DNA from: Fumia sp045645505 | Lineage (GTDB): Bacteria; Bacillota; Clostridia; Oscillospirales; Ruminococcaceae | Reading direction: 5' to 3' | NCBI GenBank assembly: GCA_045645505.1 | Contig: JAZRIW010000021.1 | Span: 1-34,471 of the forward strand | Length of the DNA: 34,471 nt | In this document: piece after piece, positions 1-8,876 of the stretch | How positions within the stretch are numbered: the first letter of the stretch is position 1 | How the letters are laid out: every line of letters begins with the position of its first letter | Notes under the pieces: generated by a model | What the model saw: only the letters and a program-made list of their open reading frames with translations | Told to the model about the DNA's origin: nothing | Databases searched by the model: none | Position numbers and translations under genes: made by a program

Positions 1-15
1 AAACCCAAAAACAGC

Positions 16-52
16 AACAAAAAACTCCCCAAGACCAGAGTCCCGAGGAGTT
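16..52 (-). terminator. Intrinsic terminator of rplM-rpsI
   Basis: Read on the minus strand just after the rpsI stop, positions 52-23 form a 12-bp stem (AACTCCTCGGGA with TCTTGGGGAGTT, three G-U pairs) closed by the loop CTCTGG. A run of T residues interrupted by G follows. This is the normal shape of a Rho-independent terminator and fits the end of the ribosomal operon. Confidence 0.8.
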
Positions 53-86
53 GTAAGTCGTATTGAGTTGTCTCGAAACGTATAAA

Positions 87-485
87 TTAACGTTTTGAGA
101 ACTGTGGTGCTCTACGAGCTGCTTTAAGACCGTATTTCTTACGTTCTTTCATTCTCGGGTCACGAGTTAAGAAGCCGGCTTTTTTGAGTGTAGGACGAAG
201 TTCAGCATCATACTGAAGCAAAGCTCTGGACAAACCATGACGGATTGCACCTGCCTGACCTGTTACGCCACCGCCTGCTACTGTGCAAACGATATCAAAT
301 TTGCCTTCTGTTTCAGTCAAACCAAGAGGCTGACGAACGATAAGTTTCAAAGTATCAAGGCCAAAATATTCATCAATATTACGGCCATTAATTGTAATTG
401 TACCGGTACCCTGGTAAACTCTTACTCTTGCAACAGAGCTTTTTCTTCTACCTGTACCGTAAAAATATGGTTTAGATTCGTACAT
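87..485 (-). CDS. rpsI: 30S ribosomal protein S9 (uS9)
   Basis: The gene encodes 132 residues, the usual length for bacterial S9. The N-terminal YFYGTGRRKSSVARVRV segment and the basic C-terminal tail ending in RRAPQFSKR are the family signatures; in the ribosome the tail reaches the P-site tRNA anticodon region. The ATG at 485 follows GGGAGG at good spacing and lies 22 bases after the rplM stop. The rplM-rpsI order is the standard bacterial pair, and a terminator follows at once, so rpsI is the last gene of the operon. Nothing is unusual in the protein. Confidence 0.98.
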   Translation of the reverse strand: MYESKPYFYGTGRRKSSVARVRVYQGTGTITINGRNIDEYFGLDTLKLIVRQPLGLTETEGKFDIVCTVAGGGVTGQAGAIRHGLSRALLQYDAELRPTLKKAGFLTRDPRMKERKKYGLKAARRAPQFSKR

Positions 486-507
486 TTAAATTGCCTCCCT
501 TCGTTAA

Positions 508-936
508 TTAAAACTCGCATACTTCAGGTTTCTGAGCCATATTGTTATGCTCAGGACCTCTGTACACTCTAAGACGACGGAGAGCCTGACGTCCGATAAC
601 GGTGTCAGGAACCATTCCCTTAACAGCAAGCATCATTGCTTTTTCAGGGTTTGTTTCCATCAAATGTGCGTATTTTACTTCTTTAAGATGACCTACCCAA
701 CCGGTGTGCCAACGGTAGTATTTTTGCTCTAATTTTTTACCTGTCAATACAGCTTTTTCACAGTTGATGATAATAACATGATCACCACAATCCATATGAG
801 GAGCAAATGTAGGTTTTGTTTTACCGCGAAGAATATCAGCAGCTTTTACTGCAACGTGTCCCAAGGATTTGCCTGCAGCATCAAGCACATACCATTTACG
901 ACTGATATCAGCAGCTTTTGGCATTGTTGTAGACAT
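508..936 (-). CDS. rplM: 50S ribosomal protein L13 (uL13)
   Basis: This 142-residue protein has the L13 hallmarks: RKWYVLDAAGKSLGHVA near the N-terminus, DHVIIINCEKAVLTGKK, and the YRWHTGWVGHLK stretch. L13 is an early-assembly protein of the large subunit. The open frame continues upstream to 975, but I place the start at the ATG at 936 because GGAGGT sits 7 bases before it, and the 13 upstream residues do not resemble L13. The gene is first in the operon, behind a consensus promoter at 1022-1050 and a leader of roughly 80 bases. The leader could hold an autoregulatory structure, as L13 leaders do in some Firmicutes. Confidence 0.97.
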   Translation of the reverse strand: MSTTMPKAADISRKWYVLDAAGKSLGHVAVKAADILRGKTKPTFAPHMDCGDHVIIINCEKAVLTGKKLEQKYYRWHTGWVGHLKEVKYAHLMETNPEKAMMLAVKGMVPDTVIGRQALRRLRVYRGPEHNNMAQKPEVCEF

Positions 937-1021
937 AATCTTTACCTCCAATTTTTTCTTGAAAACAAGTTTCATCTTCAGGCAAAATTAAAATTTCACC
1001 TTAGTTTTCACAACAAGACAT

Positions 1022-1050
1022 ATTATATAAAATATTGAAAATAGTGTCAA
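1022..1050 (-). promoter_or_regulatory. Consensus SigA promoter of rplM-rpsI
   Basis: On the minus strand a perfect TTGACA (1050-1045) is separated by exactly 17 bases from a perfect TATAAT (1027-1022). Transcription should start near 1015, giving a leader of about 80 bases before rplM. In that leader TCTTG and GAAAAC can pair with the later GTTTTCAAGA, so a regulatory fold is possible but unproven. Confidence 0.88.
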
Positions 1051-1060
1051 GTCAAAATTT

Positions 1061-1082
1061 GGCTATTTTTTAATTTATAGCC
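1061..1082 (-). terminator. Weak hairpin downstream of tex
   Basis: GGCTAT and ATAGCC form a 6-bp stem around an A/T-rich loop about 135 bases after the tex stop and just upstream of the rplM promoter. On the minus strand it is followed by AAATTTTG rather than a clean T run, so it is only a weak terminator candidate. The rest of 1083-1217 is A/T-rich and shows no gene. Confidence 0.3.
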
Positions 1083-1217
1083 CTCATTCTCTTTAATTCT
1101 CTCTGTTTTTCTCGTTTTCTCTTTAAATCTCGTGTTTCATTTCATTTTGTGAGTTAATTATGATATTTAAAGAAAATCAGAGTAAATTAAAGCAATCAAG
1201 AGTATTTTCACTATAAA

Positions 1218-3365
1218 TTACTTATTTTTCTTCATAGTAAGAGAAATGCGTTTTTTATTGACATCTACGTCTAAAACCCATACTGTAACCACGTCTCCTA
1301 CCTTGACAACCTCAAGGGGATGCTTGATGTATCTGTCACAAATCTGGGAAATATGAACAAGCCCGTCCTGATGAACTCCTATATCCACAAAAACACCAAA
1401 ATCGATTACATTTCTGACTGTGCCCTTTAATTCCATTCCGGGTTTTAAATCCTTCATCTCCATAACATCAGTTCTGAGCATAGGAGGTGGCAACTCGTCA
1501 CGGGGGTCACGTCCCGGTTTCATAAGTTCATCAATTATATCCCTCAATGTAGGCTCACCCACTGAAAGCTTTTCAGCCAAAGTTCTTATACCTATTTCAT
1601 CTGCCCTTGTTTTAAGCTCAGATAAATTGCCTTGTTCTGCGTCTTTTAAAGTATAATTACACTCTTTTAAAAGAGACTGTGCCGCTTTATAAGATTCAGG
1701 GTGAACTCCGGTATTATCAAAAATTGATTTTCCACCTGAAATGCGAAGAAATCCCGCGCATTGTTCATAAGCTTTTTTACCAAGCTTTGAAACTTTTAAA
1801 AGCTCATTTCTGTCAGAAAAAGCTCCATTTTCCTCACGATATGCAACAATATTTTTTGCAACACCGCTATTAATACCGGCAACACGCGCTAAAAGAGGCT
1901 GTGACGCAGTATTAAGGTCAACACCCACCGAGTTAACACAAGCTTCAACCACACCGTCAAGTGCTTCAGAAAGCTGTTTAGGAGCCATATCATGCTGATA
2001 CTGCCCTACACCAATAGCTTTAGGATCAATTTTTACAAGCTCAGCGAGTGGGTCCTGAAGTCTTCTTGCAATCGAAACAGCAGAACGAAGTGAAACGTCA
2101 AACTGCGGAAATTCTTCTGCAGCAAGTTTAGATGCAGAATAAACAGATGCTCCTGCCTCAGAAACCACCATATAAGAAACAGGACTGTCAATTTCTTTTA
2201 TCATTTCCGCAACAAATTTCTCACTTTCCCTTGAAGCTGTTCCGTTTCCTATCGCAATAGTAGTAATACTGTATTTAGCTATCAATTCTTTTAACTTCTT
2301 TTTAGCTCCTTCGATATCATTATGTGGCATTGTAGGATAAACCACTGTAGTATCAAGTACTTTTCCGGTGCCATCTACAACTGCAATTTTACAACCGGTA
2401 CGATATGCAGGGTCAAAGCCTAAAGTAACTGCATCTTTTACGGGAGGTTGCATCAAAAGCTGACGAAGATTTGCAGAAAAAACCTTGATAGCTTGTGTAC
2501 TTGCATTTTCAAAAAGTTGATTTCTGATTTCACGCTCAATAGATGGATAAATAAGCCTTGTAAAGCTATCTGCACAAGCATTTGCAACTATCTCTCCACA
2601 AGGATTTTTAGCAGTAACAAAAGTATTATATAAACCGGAAATTGCAGCGTCAGTATCAACTTCGATACTCACTTTCAAAAACTCTTCACGTTCGCCACGT
2701 TCAACCGCCAAAATTCTATGTCCTGCAATTTTATTAACAGGTTCTGAGTAATCATAATACATCTCATAAACTGATTGAGCATCTTTATCAGTTGCTTTAG
2801 TCACTACACTACCCGTACGATACACATAAGTACGTAACTCTTTTCTTATATTTGCATCATCTGAAATATCCTCAGCAATAATATCCTGAGCACCTGAAAG
2901 TGCCTCTTCTATATTATTAACACCTTTTTCTTCATCTATATATTTCTCTGCTTCACCCATTAAATCGCAAATTTTCTGCTCTAAAATAAACTGCGAAAGA
3001 GGTTCTAACCCTTTTTCTCTTGCTACCGAAGCTCTTGTTTTTCGTTTTGGACGATAAGGGCGATACAAATCTTCAAGCTCTGATAAAGTCTTTGCATTTA
3101 AGATAGCTTCTCTGAGCTCATCAGTCATCTTTTCCTGATCCTCAATATGAGAAATAATTTCTTCTTTTCTCTTCTCAAGTCCTCTTAAATATTCAAGTCT
3201 TTCGAAAATTTCTCTCAAAACCTGATCATCAAGTGAACCTGTGGCCTCTTTACGGTATCGTGCAATAAATGGAATTGTATTTCCCTCATCAATAAGCTTC
3301 ACAGTATTTTCAATCTGATTAATGCCGACTGAAAACTCTTCCGAGAGCTTTTTATTTATATCCAT
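1218..3365 (-). CDS. tex: Tex family RNA-binding transcription accessory protein
   Basis: The 715-residue protein is near full Tex length. It shows an N-terminal helical region with FIARYRKEATGSLDD, which is highly conserved in Tex. A YqgF/RNase-H-like domain follows (TLGFDPAYRTGCKIAVVD and the AIGNGTASRESE segment). Helix-hairpin-helix repeats come next (GVDLNTASQPLLARVAGI, then VSKLGKKAYEQCAGFLRI). A C-terminal S1 domain of about 70 residues starts at GMELKGTVRNVIDFGVFVDIG. Tex proteins bind nucleic acids and have been linked to transcription and RNA turnover. The ATG follows AGGAGG. The gene lies 53 bases after the DUF4340 gene, so it may be read through from the ABC cluster. A hairpin separates the two. 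Confidence 0.95.
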   Translation of the reverse strand: MDINKKLSEEFSVGINQIENTVKLIDEGNTIPFIARYRKEATGSLDDQVLREIFERLEYLRGLEKRKEEIISHIEDQEKMTDELREAILNAKTLSELEDLYRPYRPKRKTRASVAREKGLEPLSQFILEQKICDLMGEAEKYIDEEKGVNNIEEALSGAQDIIAEDISDDANIRKELRTYVYRTGSVVTKATDKDAQSVYEMYYDYSEPVNKIAGHRILAVERGEREEFLKVSIEVDTDAAISGLYNTFVTAKNPCGEIVANACADSFTRLIYPSIEREIRNQLFENASTQAIKVFSANLRQLLMQPPVKDAVTLGFDPAYRTGCKIAVVDGTGKVLDTTVVYPTMPHNDIEGAKKKLKELIAKYSITTIAIGNGTASRESEKFVAEMIKEIDSPVSYMVVSEAGASVYSASKLAAEEFPQFDVSLRSAVSIARRLQDPLAELVKIDPKAIGVGQYQHDMAPKQLSEALDGVVEACVNSVGVDLNTASQPLLARVAGINSGVAKNIVAYREENGAFSDRNELLKVSKLGKKAYEQCAGFLRISGGKSIFDNTGVHPESYKAAQSLLKECNYTLKDAEQGNLSELKTRADEIGIRTLAEKLSVGEPTLRDIIDELMKPGRDPRDELPPPMLRTDVMEMKDLKPGMELKGTVRNVIDFGVFVDIGVHQDGLVHISQICDRYIKHPLEVVKVGDVVTVWVLDVDVNKKRISLTMKKNK

Positions 3366-3389
3366 AAAACTTCCTCCTATATTGTAATA

Positions 3390-3413
3390 GCAGGGCAGAC
3401 AAATCCGCCCTGC
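3390..3413. terminator. Intercistronic hairpin between DUF4340 gene and tex
   Basis: GCAGGGC and GCCCTGC form a 7-bp GC-rich stem directly after the DUF4340 stop. On the minus strand (direction of both genes) it is preceded by A residues and followed by TATTAC, so it is a poor terminator. On the plus strand it has a T run, but no plus-strand gene needs ending. It may be a partial terminator or an mRNA-processing barrier. Confidence 0.4.
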
Positions 3414-3418
3414 ATTTT

Positions 3419-4795
3419 TTAATAATCCAATAGCGGTTTTTCACCGTTTCTGACCTTTTCAAGATTAGATATAATCTTATCTACATATCTGCGTTCCGTG
3501 AGGAAGCTTTCAGCTCCATTAAGTGAAATTATACATCTTCTCTCATCACAAGCAAAAAATTCGATAACGTCATCTTTTATTTTACTATCTCGATACTTAT
3601 AAACCACTTTTACAATTGACTCGCCTTTAACTTCACCATAATTAATCTCTTTGGCAATAGCCGAAATCAAAAATTCATACATTGTACGATAATTAACAGT
3701 ATCTATTTCATTACCATCAAGTGTAGCGGTTAAACTGTCTTTTTCGCCTTTTGACTTAAAGACATGGCTCTCACCTTTAAATGAGAGTGTTATAGTATCA
3801 ACAGTATTGATATTAGGTATCAATACCAAATCGTTATAAAGTTCATCAATAACTGTATCTGTCCACGGAAGTAACGATGCATCTACCTTATAAATTATGT
3901 CGCTCTTATCGGTCATAACATATCTTGCAGGTACTGAATCTATATCAGTGCTATCTCCTATATAAAGCTTACCATCAATACCGTCTTTAGTGTAATCAAT
4001 TACTGCATAAGGACTTGAAAATCCGTACTCAGCACCATTACCGACAGCTGCAATCTCTTCCGCATATAAAGTGTAGAGTCCCTCTACAACCTCTTTACCT
4101 TCAAATGAATTAATCTCCGCTTCAATAGGACTTTTAATAAAATATTTCTGATTTTCATCAAGTTCGATAATCAAAGGTTTTTCCTTAAAATTAGCACCAT
4201 CAACCCTTAATTTCTCAACGAAATTATCTTCAGTTTCCCTTATGATAAAATGGTCGATATAATCAACAGCTTTATAAAGTAAATTAGCAACATCCATTTT
4301 TGCAACCGCATAAACTGTTGTGTCATCATTTATCATTGTATAATATCCACCATCGGTAGGCAACATTTTACCAAGTTTTATGGTATTTACTGTACCATCT
4401 TCAAAAGTTACCGATGCAGTAGCAACAGGATTGTTAAATCCATATTTTTCAATATCTTCAGGGTTTTTCTCTACAACTCTGGTAGCAGTAAAGGTAGAGA
4501 GTACATTTTTTAAACTTATAAATTCATTAGCAATCAACGGATAATCTGAAAGTTCATCGATTACCAAATCACCTTTATCATTTTTAGATACAATGTAATT
4601 TCCTTTATCGTTATTGACTTCTACCTTTTTGATGCTGTCAACATCGTGTTTCCACAAAACCACCACAGATGAATTTTGTAAGCCCTGCTCATTCTGCTCT
4701 TTTGGTTTATCGGTAAGCACCAGAATCAACATAGTGATTAAAAGCAAAACAAGTGCTATACCACCTATAATTATCGATTTAATCTTATTACCCAT
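3419..4795 (-). CDS. DUF4340 domain protein of a GldFG-type ABC system
   Basis: The 458-residue protein has one N-terminal membrane helix (about residues 8-28, IIIGGIALVLLLITMLILVL), then a large soluble part expected outside the membrane. Two repeats of the DUF4340 type are visible: YGFNNPVATASVTFEDG followed by IKLGKMLPTDGGYYTM, and later YGFSSPYAVIDYTKDG followed by LYIGDSTDIDSVPARYVM. DUF4340 proteins are regularly encoded beside GldG-like proteins and ABC permeases, as here, but their molecular role is unknown. Only 3 bases separate this ATG from the stop of the GldG-like gene, so translation is probably coupled. It is the last gene of the ABC cluster. Confidence 0.88.
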   Translation of the reverse strand: MGNKIKSIIIGGIALVLLLITMLILVLTDKPKEQNEQGLQNSSVVVLWKHDVDSIKKVEVNNDKGNYIVSKNDKGDLVIDELSDYPLIANEFISLKNVLSTFTATRVVEKNPEDIEKYGFNNPVATASVTFEDGTVNTIKLGKMLPTDGGYYTMINDDTTVYAVAKMDVANLLYKAVDYIDHFIIRETEDNFVEKLRVDGANFKEKPLIIELDENQKYFIKSPIEAEINSFEGKEVVEGLYTLYAEEIAAVGNGAEYGFSSPYAVIDYTKDGIDGKLYIGDSTDIDSVPARYVMTDKSDIIYKVDASLLPWTDTVIDELYNDLVLIPNINTVDTITLSFKGESHVFKSKGEKDSLTATLDGNEIDTVNYRTMYEFLISAIAKEINYGEVKGESIVKVVYKYRDSKIKDDVIEFFACDERRCIISLNGAESFLTERRYVDKIISNLEKVRNGEKPLLDY

Positions 4796-4798
4796 ATA

Positions 4799-6265
4799 TT
4801 AACGATTCCTCCTGCGAATAAAGACAATCATACCCGCAATTATAATTATAACCGGCAAAACATACTGAAAAATAGTTACAATAACATTTCTGTCAGCAAG
4901 GCTTATTCCAAGTGTTTTTATACCCGCTGTCTTAGGTGCAACTATGTTACTGTTCATCTTTCCACAAAGTTCATTACTCATAACAGTCAGAAATTCAGCA
5001 TTTTTAAAAAGTGCCTGTGTAAGGAATGTAGAATCAGCAACAGTAGGTGAGCCGAAAGCCACTACCGAAGAGGTTGTTTTGGAATTTGTATTTGCATCAG
5101 AAACTGTTCTTTGTCCTAACAAAATAGCAGGGTAACTCTTTCTGTCATCTGCATCAAACTTCCAGTTTTCATTAGCATTAAAAGGCATTAAAATTCCTGA
5201 AGGATATGAAGAAATTACAACCTTTGTGCTGCGACTCGCATCTTCTTCAAATAGTTGTTCAAGCGGTCTGTACTGCACAAAATATAAATATCCGTTTGTA
5301 TTTCCCAATTTATCAGCATACAAACTGTTAGCTATATCCTGCTCAATAAAAAAGTAATTCTGATTATAGACCTTATTTGCGTCCGACTCAAAAATTATTC
5401 CATCACCTATTTTAATTCCCCATTCAGCTAAAAATGCCTCAATATTAGGAAGCTCTGGCTGTTCGGGATCTGCGAAATAATAAAAATTCCTATTATACTC
5501 TCCTGCAGTATCCAGATATTCATCTATTTTCTTTAATGATTCAGCAGGTAAATCTGACTTAGGAGCTGCTAAAATCAATATTTCCGTATCATCACTGATT
5601 GTACCGGTAAGAATATCGGTTTTAGTGAGTTCATATCCGTTATTTCCTAACAAGTCAGTAAGTCCTGAAACGTCGGAACCGGTAATACCGGTAAGCAAAG
5701 TAACCTTTGTGGGATTCGCATTGGAAACCAGTATTATAGATGAAGTAATTGCATTCTCAACATTTGACTTGTCAACATATCCTGTCTGCATATCAACAGA
5801 AAACAAATCGCTCAGAGTAAGTATGCGATGACGTCCATCACAAGAAACTACTATACTTCCAAGCCCCAACTTCCCTTCTGAATATTTAGAAATAACATCA
5901 GGGTTTGTATAAGGATCATGATACTCAACTGTTATATTTTCAAATCGATCATATTTCTTTAAAAGCTCAAGTGCAGGAGCTGCAAAATTTGAAAACCCAT
6001 AAGTATTACCAAGATTGATAAAATCTTCCTCAGTAGAAAAAAGTTCAATCTCAATTGGAGTTTCAAGGGTTTCAAGGAAGCTTATACTCTCATCCGAAAG
6101 CTCATAAAGTTTATTATCGGTTAAATCTATATTAACAGGCAAACGATCCGCAATCATAGATGCAATAACATTAACAAGTATAACAAGTACAACTAATCCG
6201 ATAGTCATAACCGTCGCAAGAGAACCATGTTTAAAACGACGATTATTAAAAATATTCTTTTTCAT
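4799..6265 (-). CDS. GldG-like ABC auxiliary protein (Gld/ABC_transp_aux family)
   Basis: This 488-residue protein has a membrane helix near residues 20-45, a long extracytoplasmic region, and a C-terminal helix (YVLPVIIIIAGMIVFI) followed by RRRNR. The early NIDLTDNKLYELSDESISFLETLETPIEIELF and later ILILAAPKSDLP segments are typical of GldG-like proteins, which resemble ABC-2 auxiliary subunits. In Bacteroidetes the relatives serve gliding; in Clostridia the substrate is unknown. An in-frame TTG lies at 6313 inside the permease gene, but the ATG at 6265 sits better behind the GAAGGGAATGAG region and starts 25 bases after the permease stop. It is part of the ATPase-permease-GldG-DUF4340 operon. 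Confidence 0.85.
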   Translation of the reverse strand: MKKNIFNNRRFKHGSLATVMTIGLVVLVILVNVIASMIADRLPVNIDLTDNKLYELSDESISFLETLETPIEIELFSTEEDFINLGNTYGFSNFAAPALELLKKYDRFENITVEYHDPYTNPDVISKYSEGKLGLGSIVVSCDGRHRILTLSDLFSVDMQTGYVDKSNVENAITSSIILVSNANPTKVTLLTGITGSDVSGLTDLLGNNGYELTKTDILTGTISDDTEILILAAPKSDLPAESLKKIDEYLDTAGEYNRNFYYFADPEQPELPNIEAFLAEWGIKIGDGIIFESDANKVYNQNYFFIEQDIANSLYADKLGNTNGYLYFVQYRPLEQLFEEDASRSTKVVISSYPSGILMPFNANENWKFDADDRKSYPAILLGQRTVSDANTNSKTTSSVVAFGSPTVADSTFLTQALFKNAEFLTVMSNELCGKMNSNIVAPKTAGIKTLGISLADRNVIVTIFQYVLPVIIIIAGMIVFIRRRNR

Positions 6266-6290
6266 TAAAAACTCATTCCCTTCCAATAAT

Positions 6291-6992
6291 TTAACTCCAG
6301 CGTCTTTTTTCAAGTACCCTGACAGTGAAAAAATTAAAAATCACACCGATACTTAAGAAAAACAGCACATTGGAAAAATTCAAAACTCCGGAAGTGAATT
6401 CAGAGTATCTTGCAGTAAAAGAAATACTTGTAAGAGCCTTTGAAATCCATCTTATGTTAACCATTCCGACAAAAGCATCCATAAGATAAATAAAAAGCAT
6501 AACTGCAAAAGTACCAATAGCGGCAATCATCTGGTTTTCAGTTAAAGAGGAAATAAAAACTCCTATCGAAATCATTGCAAACCCTAAAAGCAAAGCACCT
6601 AAAATATTTCCCGCAACAACCATCCATTGTGGAGAAGCATATCCTGAGAGTACAATAGCGTAAACAAGGGTTACCAATATGCCAAGAGAATATATGCAAA
6701 AAGCCGCCAGACACTTTCCGTAAACAAGGCCGGAAAGACTTACAGGTGAAGTAAGCAAAAGCTGGTCTGTTTTTTGTTTTTTCTCTTCGCTCATAAGACG
6801 CATGGTAAGAAGTGGGATAAGCACCAATAAAATTAAGAACAATGAGCTGAAAACCGGTGAAACATCTGTGGAGTTTGAGGTGACAACGTTATTAAAAAAT
6901 ACACCTGAGAAAAAGTAAAATACAGTAAGGTAAATATATCCTATAGGTGAAGTAAAATATGAGATAAACTCTCTTCTGAAAATAGATGTCAT
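6291..6992 (-). CDS. ABC-2 type permease, GldF-like
   Basis: The 233-residue protein has about six hydrophobic segments. It carries the ABC-2/GldF features FRREFISYFTSPIGYIYL at the N-terminus and RLMSEEKKQKTDQLLLTSPVS after the second helix. It should form the membrane channel partner of the ATPase encoded just upstream. Its ATG overlaps the ATPase stop in a TAATG arrangement, a sign of translational coupling. The exported substrate cannot be read from the sequence. Length and topology match single-gene GldF permeases. Confidence 0.9.
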   Translation of the reverse strand: MTSIFRREFISYFTSPIGYIYLTVFYFFSGVFFNNVVTSNSTDVSPVFSSLFLILLVLIPLLTMRLMSEEKKQKTDQLLLTSPVSLSGLVYGKCLAAFCIYSLGILVTLVYAIVLSGYASPQWMVVAGNILGALLLGFAMISIGVFISSLTENQMIAAIGTFAVMLFIYLMDAFVGMVNIRWISKALTSISFTARYSEFTSGVLNFSNVLFFLSIGVIFNFFTVRVLEKRRWS

Positions 6993-7987
6993 TATTCTTC
7001 ACCTCCGTCATCTTCGCGAATTTCCGCAATAATTTCAGAAACATCTGCACTCTTTCTGTCACCTGAAGTAAGCTGTAAAAAGATATCTTCAAGTGTCATT
7101 TCATTGGATTTAAGGCCAAGCAAACGATTGCCTGACTCTTTAAGTTTATCAAAAAGCTCACGTCTTATTTCAGTATTCGGCTTCGCCTCTAAAATAAACT
7201 CAAAGACTCCTTCTTCTTTTTCTCCTAAACAAATTACTTCTTTCATATTTGAAATACCGTTAAGTAATTCTGTGAGTTTATCCTTATCACCCTCGATACG
7301 AGCAGTATATCTGAAATCATCGCTCATATTCTTAGATAAATTATCAGCGGTATCATTAGCAACAATTTCTCCGGCATTGATAATAACCACCCTGTCACAG
7401 ATAGCCTGGATTTCAGGTAAAATATGTGATGAAAGGATAACTGTGTGATCATTCCCAAGAGATTTTATAAGATTTCTTATATCAATAATCTGCTTCGGGT
7501 CCAAGCCAACAGTAGGCTCGTCCAGAATAAGCACCTCAGGATTTCCGATTAAAGCCTGTGCAAATCCTACACGCTGGCGATATCCTTTTGAAAGATTTTT
7601 TATAATACGATTTTTAACATTATCAATCTTAACCTTTTTGCAGATCTGATCTAAATGTTCTTTCATAGGAAGTTCAACTTTTTTAAGCTGATATACAAAT
7701 TCAAGATATGATATAACCGTCATATCAAGGTATAATGGCGGATGCTCAGGAAGATATCCTATACGCTTTTTAGCCTCGTAAGGATTTTCCAGAATATCAA
7801 ATCCGTCAATTTTAGCCTCACCGGATGTAGAAGAAATATATCCGGTAAGAATATTCATAGTTGTAGATTTTCCTGCACCATTAGGTCCTAAAAATCCTAA
7901 AATTTCACCACGGTTTACAGTAAAACTTATATTATTTACCGCATGTTTATCACCGTAGCATTTAGTTAATTTGGATACTTCAATCAT
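6992..7987 (-). CDS. ABC transporter ATP-binding protein, GldA-like
   Basis: The protein is 331 residues from the chosen start. It has Walker A (GPNGAGKST), the Q-loop region (GYLPEHPPLYLDMTV), a signature with SKGYRQRVGFAQAL in place of LSGGQ, Walker B (VLILDEPTVGLDP) and the switch His in SSHIL. It energises the adjacent GldF-like permease. The C-terminal ~100 residues form the regulatory extension common in ABC-2 ATPases. The open frame runs up to 8050, but the start at 7987 (MIEVSKLTKCYG) is preferred: it follows GGAG by 10 bases, and homologous ATPases begin here. Confidence 0.93.
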   Translation of the reverse strand: MIEVSKLTKCYGDKHAVNNISFTVNRGEILGFLGPNGAGKSTTMNILTGYISSTSGEAKIDGFDILENPYEAKKRIGYLPEHPPLYLDMTVISYLEFVYQLKKVELPMKEHLDQICKKVKIDNVKNRIIKNLSKGYRQRVGFAQALIGNPEVLILDEPTVGLDPKQIIDIRNLIKSLGNDHTVILSSHILPEIQAICDRVVIINAGEIVANDTADNLSKNMSDDFRYTARIEGDKDKLTELLNGISNMKEVICLGEKEEGVFEFILEAKPNTEIRRELFDKLKESGNRLLGLKSNEMTLEDIFLQLTSGDRKSADVSEIIAEIREDDGGEE

Positions 7988-8019
7988 TTTTTTGAAACTC
8001 CATTCTGTTACTAAAATAA

Positions 8020-8032
8020 GCCTTAAAAAGGC
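8020..8032 (-). terminator. Weak terminator after the glycyl-radical activase gene
   Basis: GCCTT and AAGGC pair around a three-base loop and are followed on the minus strand by TTATTTTAG. The stem is only 5 bp, so this is a tentative end of the glycyl-radical operon, lying between it and the ABC cluster. Confidence 0.35.
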
Positions 8033-8104
8033 ACAATTTAATTTTACCAAAAATCAAAGTTAAATTTGTAAACAAAGATTAAAAAATATGTATAAAAGTT
8101 ATTT

Positions 8105-8875
8105 TCAGGCATTTTTATTATCAAGTTCATATTTCATTCCGAGCATTTCATATTTTGCAGGTGCTAAATCATTATAATTTAAAAACTCTATTTTATAATT
8201 TTTCGCAAGTTTTCTTACTGCTTCAATATTTTTCTCGGTATCAGTAATCCCCGGAATTTGTGGAAATCTTAATATAAAATCCTTTTTACTTTGTTTAAGC
8301 CATTCAATATTCCTAAGAATTTTCTTATTGCTTACACCGGTGTATTTTATATGTTCATCTTCATCCACAAGTTTTATATCCTGCATTACATAATCAAATT
8401 TTGATATAACCCTTTTATATGTTTCTTCATCTGCATAGCCGCTTGTCTGAATTGCAGTGTGTATTCCATAAAGATTATCAATCAAATCACAAACAAAATC
8501 TGCCTGCATCAATGGTTCACCACCCGAAATTGTTATTCCACCTTTTGTAAGTTCAAATATTGATTTATCTTTACTAAGTCTTTCGGCAAGAACCTTGCTG
8601 TCAACTTCTTCACCACTGACAGTAATACAACCATTAGGACAAGCATGAATACATACACCATACCACTCACATTCTGCGTGATTGCACTTTTTTTCACAAA
8701 GCATACAATTTGTGCACAAATTGTATTTTTTCATAATTTGTGGTTCTTTTACAAATCCTTCGGGGTTATGACACCACTTGCACCTGAGCGGACAGCCCTT
8801 TAAAAACACCGTTGTCCTTCCACCCGGACCATCATGTATTGAAAATTCTTTTATATCAAATATTATACCTTTCAT
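8105..8875 (-). CDS. Glycyl-radical enzyme activase (radical SAM)
   Basis: The 256-residue protein contains the radical-SAM motif CPLRCKWC (CX3CX2C), preceded by FSIHDGPGGRTTVFLKG, the activase signature. GGITISGGEPLMQ binds SAM. Between the motif and the core lies a Cys-rich ferredoxin-like insert (CTNCMLCEKKC, then CEWYGVCIHACPNGC). This insert marks activases of non-PFL glycyl-radical enzymes and is absent from PflA. Spacing of the second cluster (CX5CX3CX3C) is atypical. It should use SAM to abstract a hydrogen from Gly632 of the enzyme encoded next to it. The ATG is one base after that enzyme's TGA, so the two are translationally coupled. Confidence 0.93.
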   Translation of the reverse strand: MKGIIFDIKEFSIHDGPGGRTTVFLKGCPLRCKWCHNPEGFVKEPQIMKKYNLCTNCMLCEKKCNHAECEWYGVCIHACPNGCITVSGEEVDSKVLAERLSKDKSIFELTKGGITISGGEPLMQADFVCDLIDNLYGIHTAIQTSGYADEETYKRVISKFDYVMQDIKLVDEDEHIKYTGVSNKKILRNIEWLKQSKKDFILRFPQIPGITDTEKNIEAVRKLAKNYKIEFLNYNDLAPAKYEMLGMKYELDNKNA

Positions 8876-8876
8876 A

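Noticed and set aside
237..572. 111-codon plus-strand open frame across rpsI
   Set aside because: It lies antisense to the clear S9 and L13 genes, is Cys-rich in an unpatterned way, and has no ribosome site. It is a shadow of the real genes.
3390..3413. Terminator of an unseen plus-strand gene
   Set aside because: The T run is on the plus strand, but every plus-strand open frame here is antisense to tex or the DUF4340 gene.
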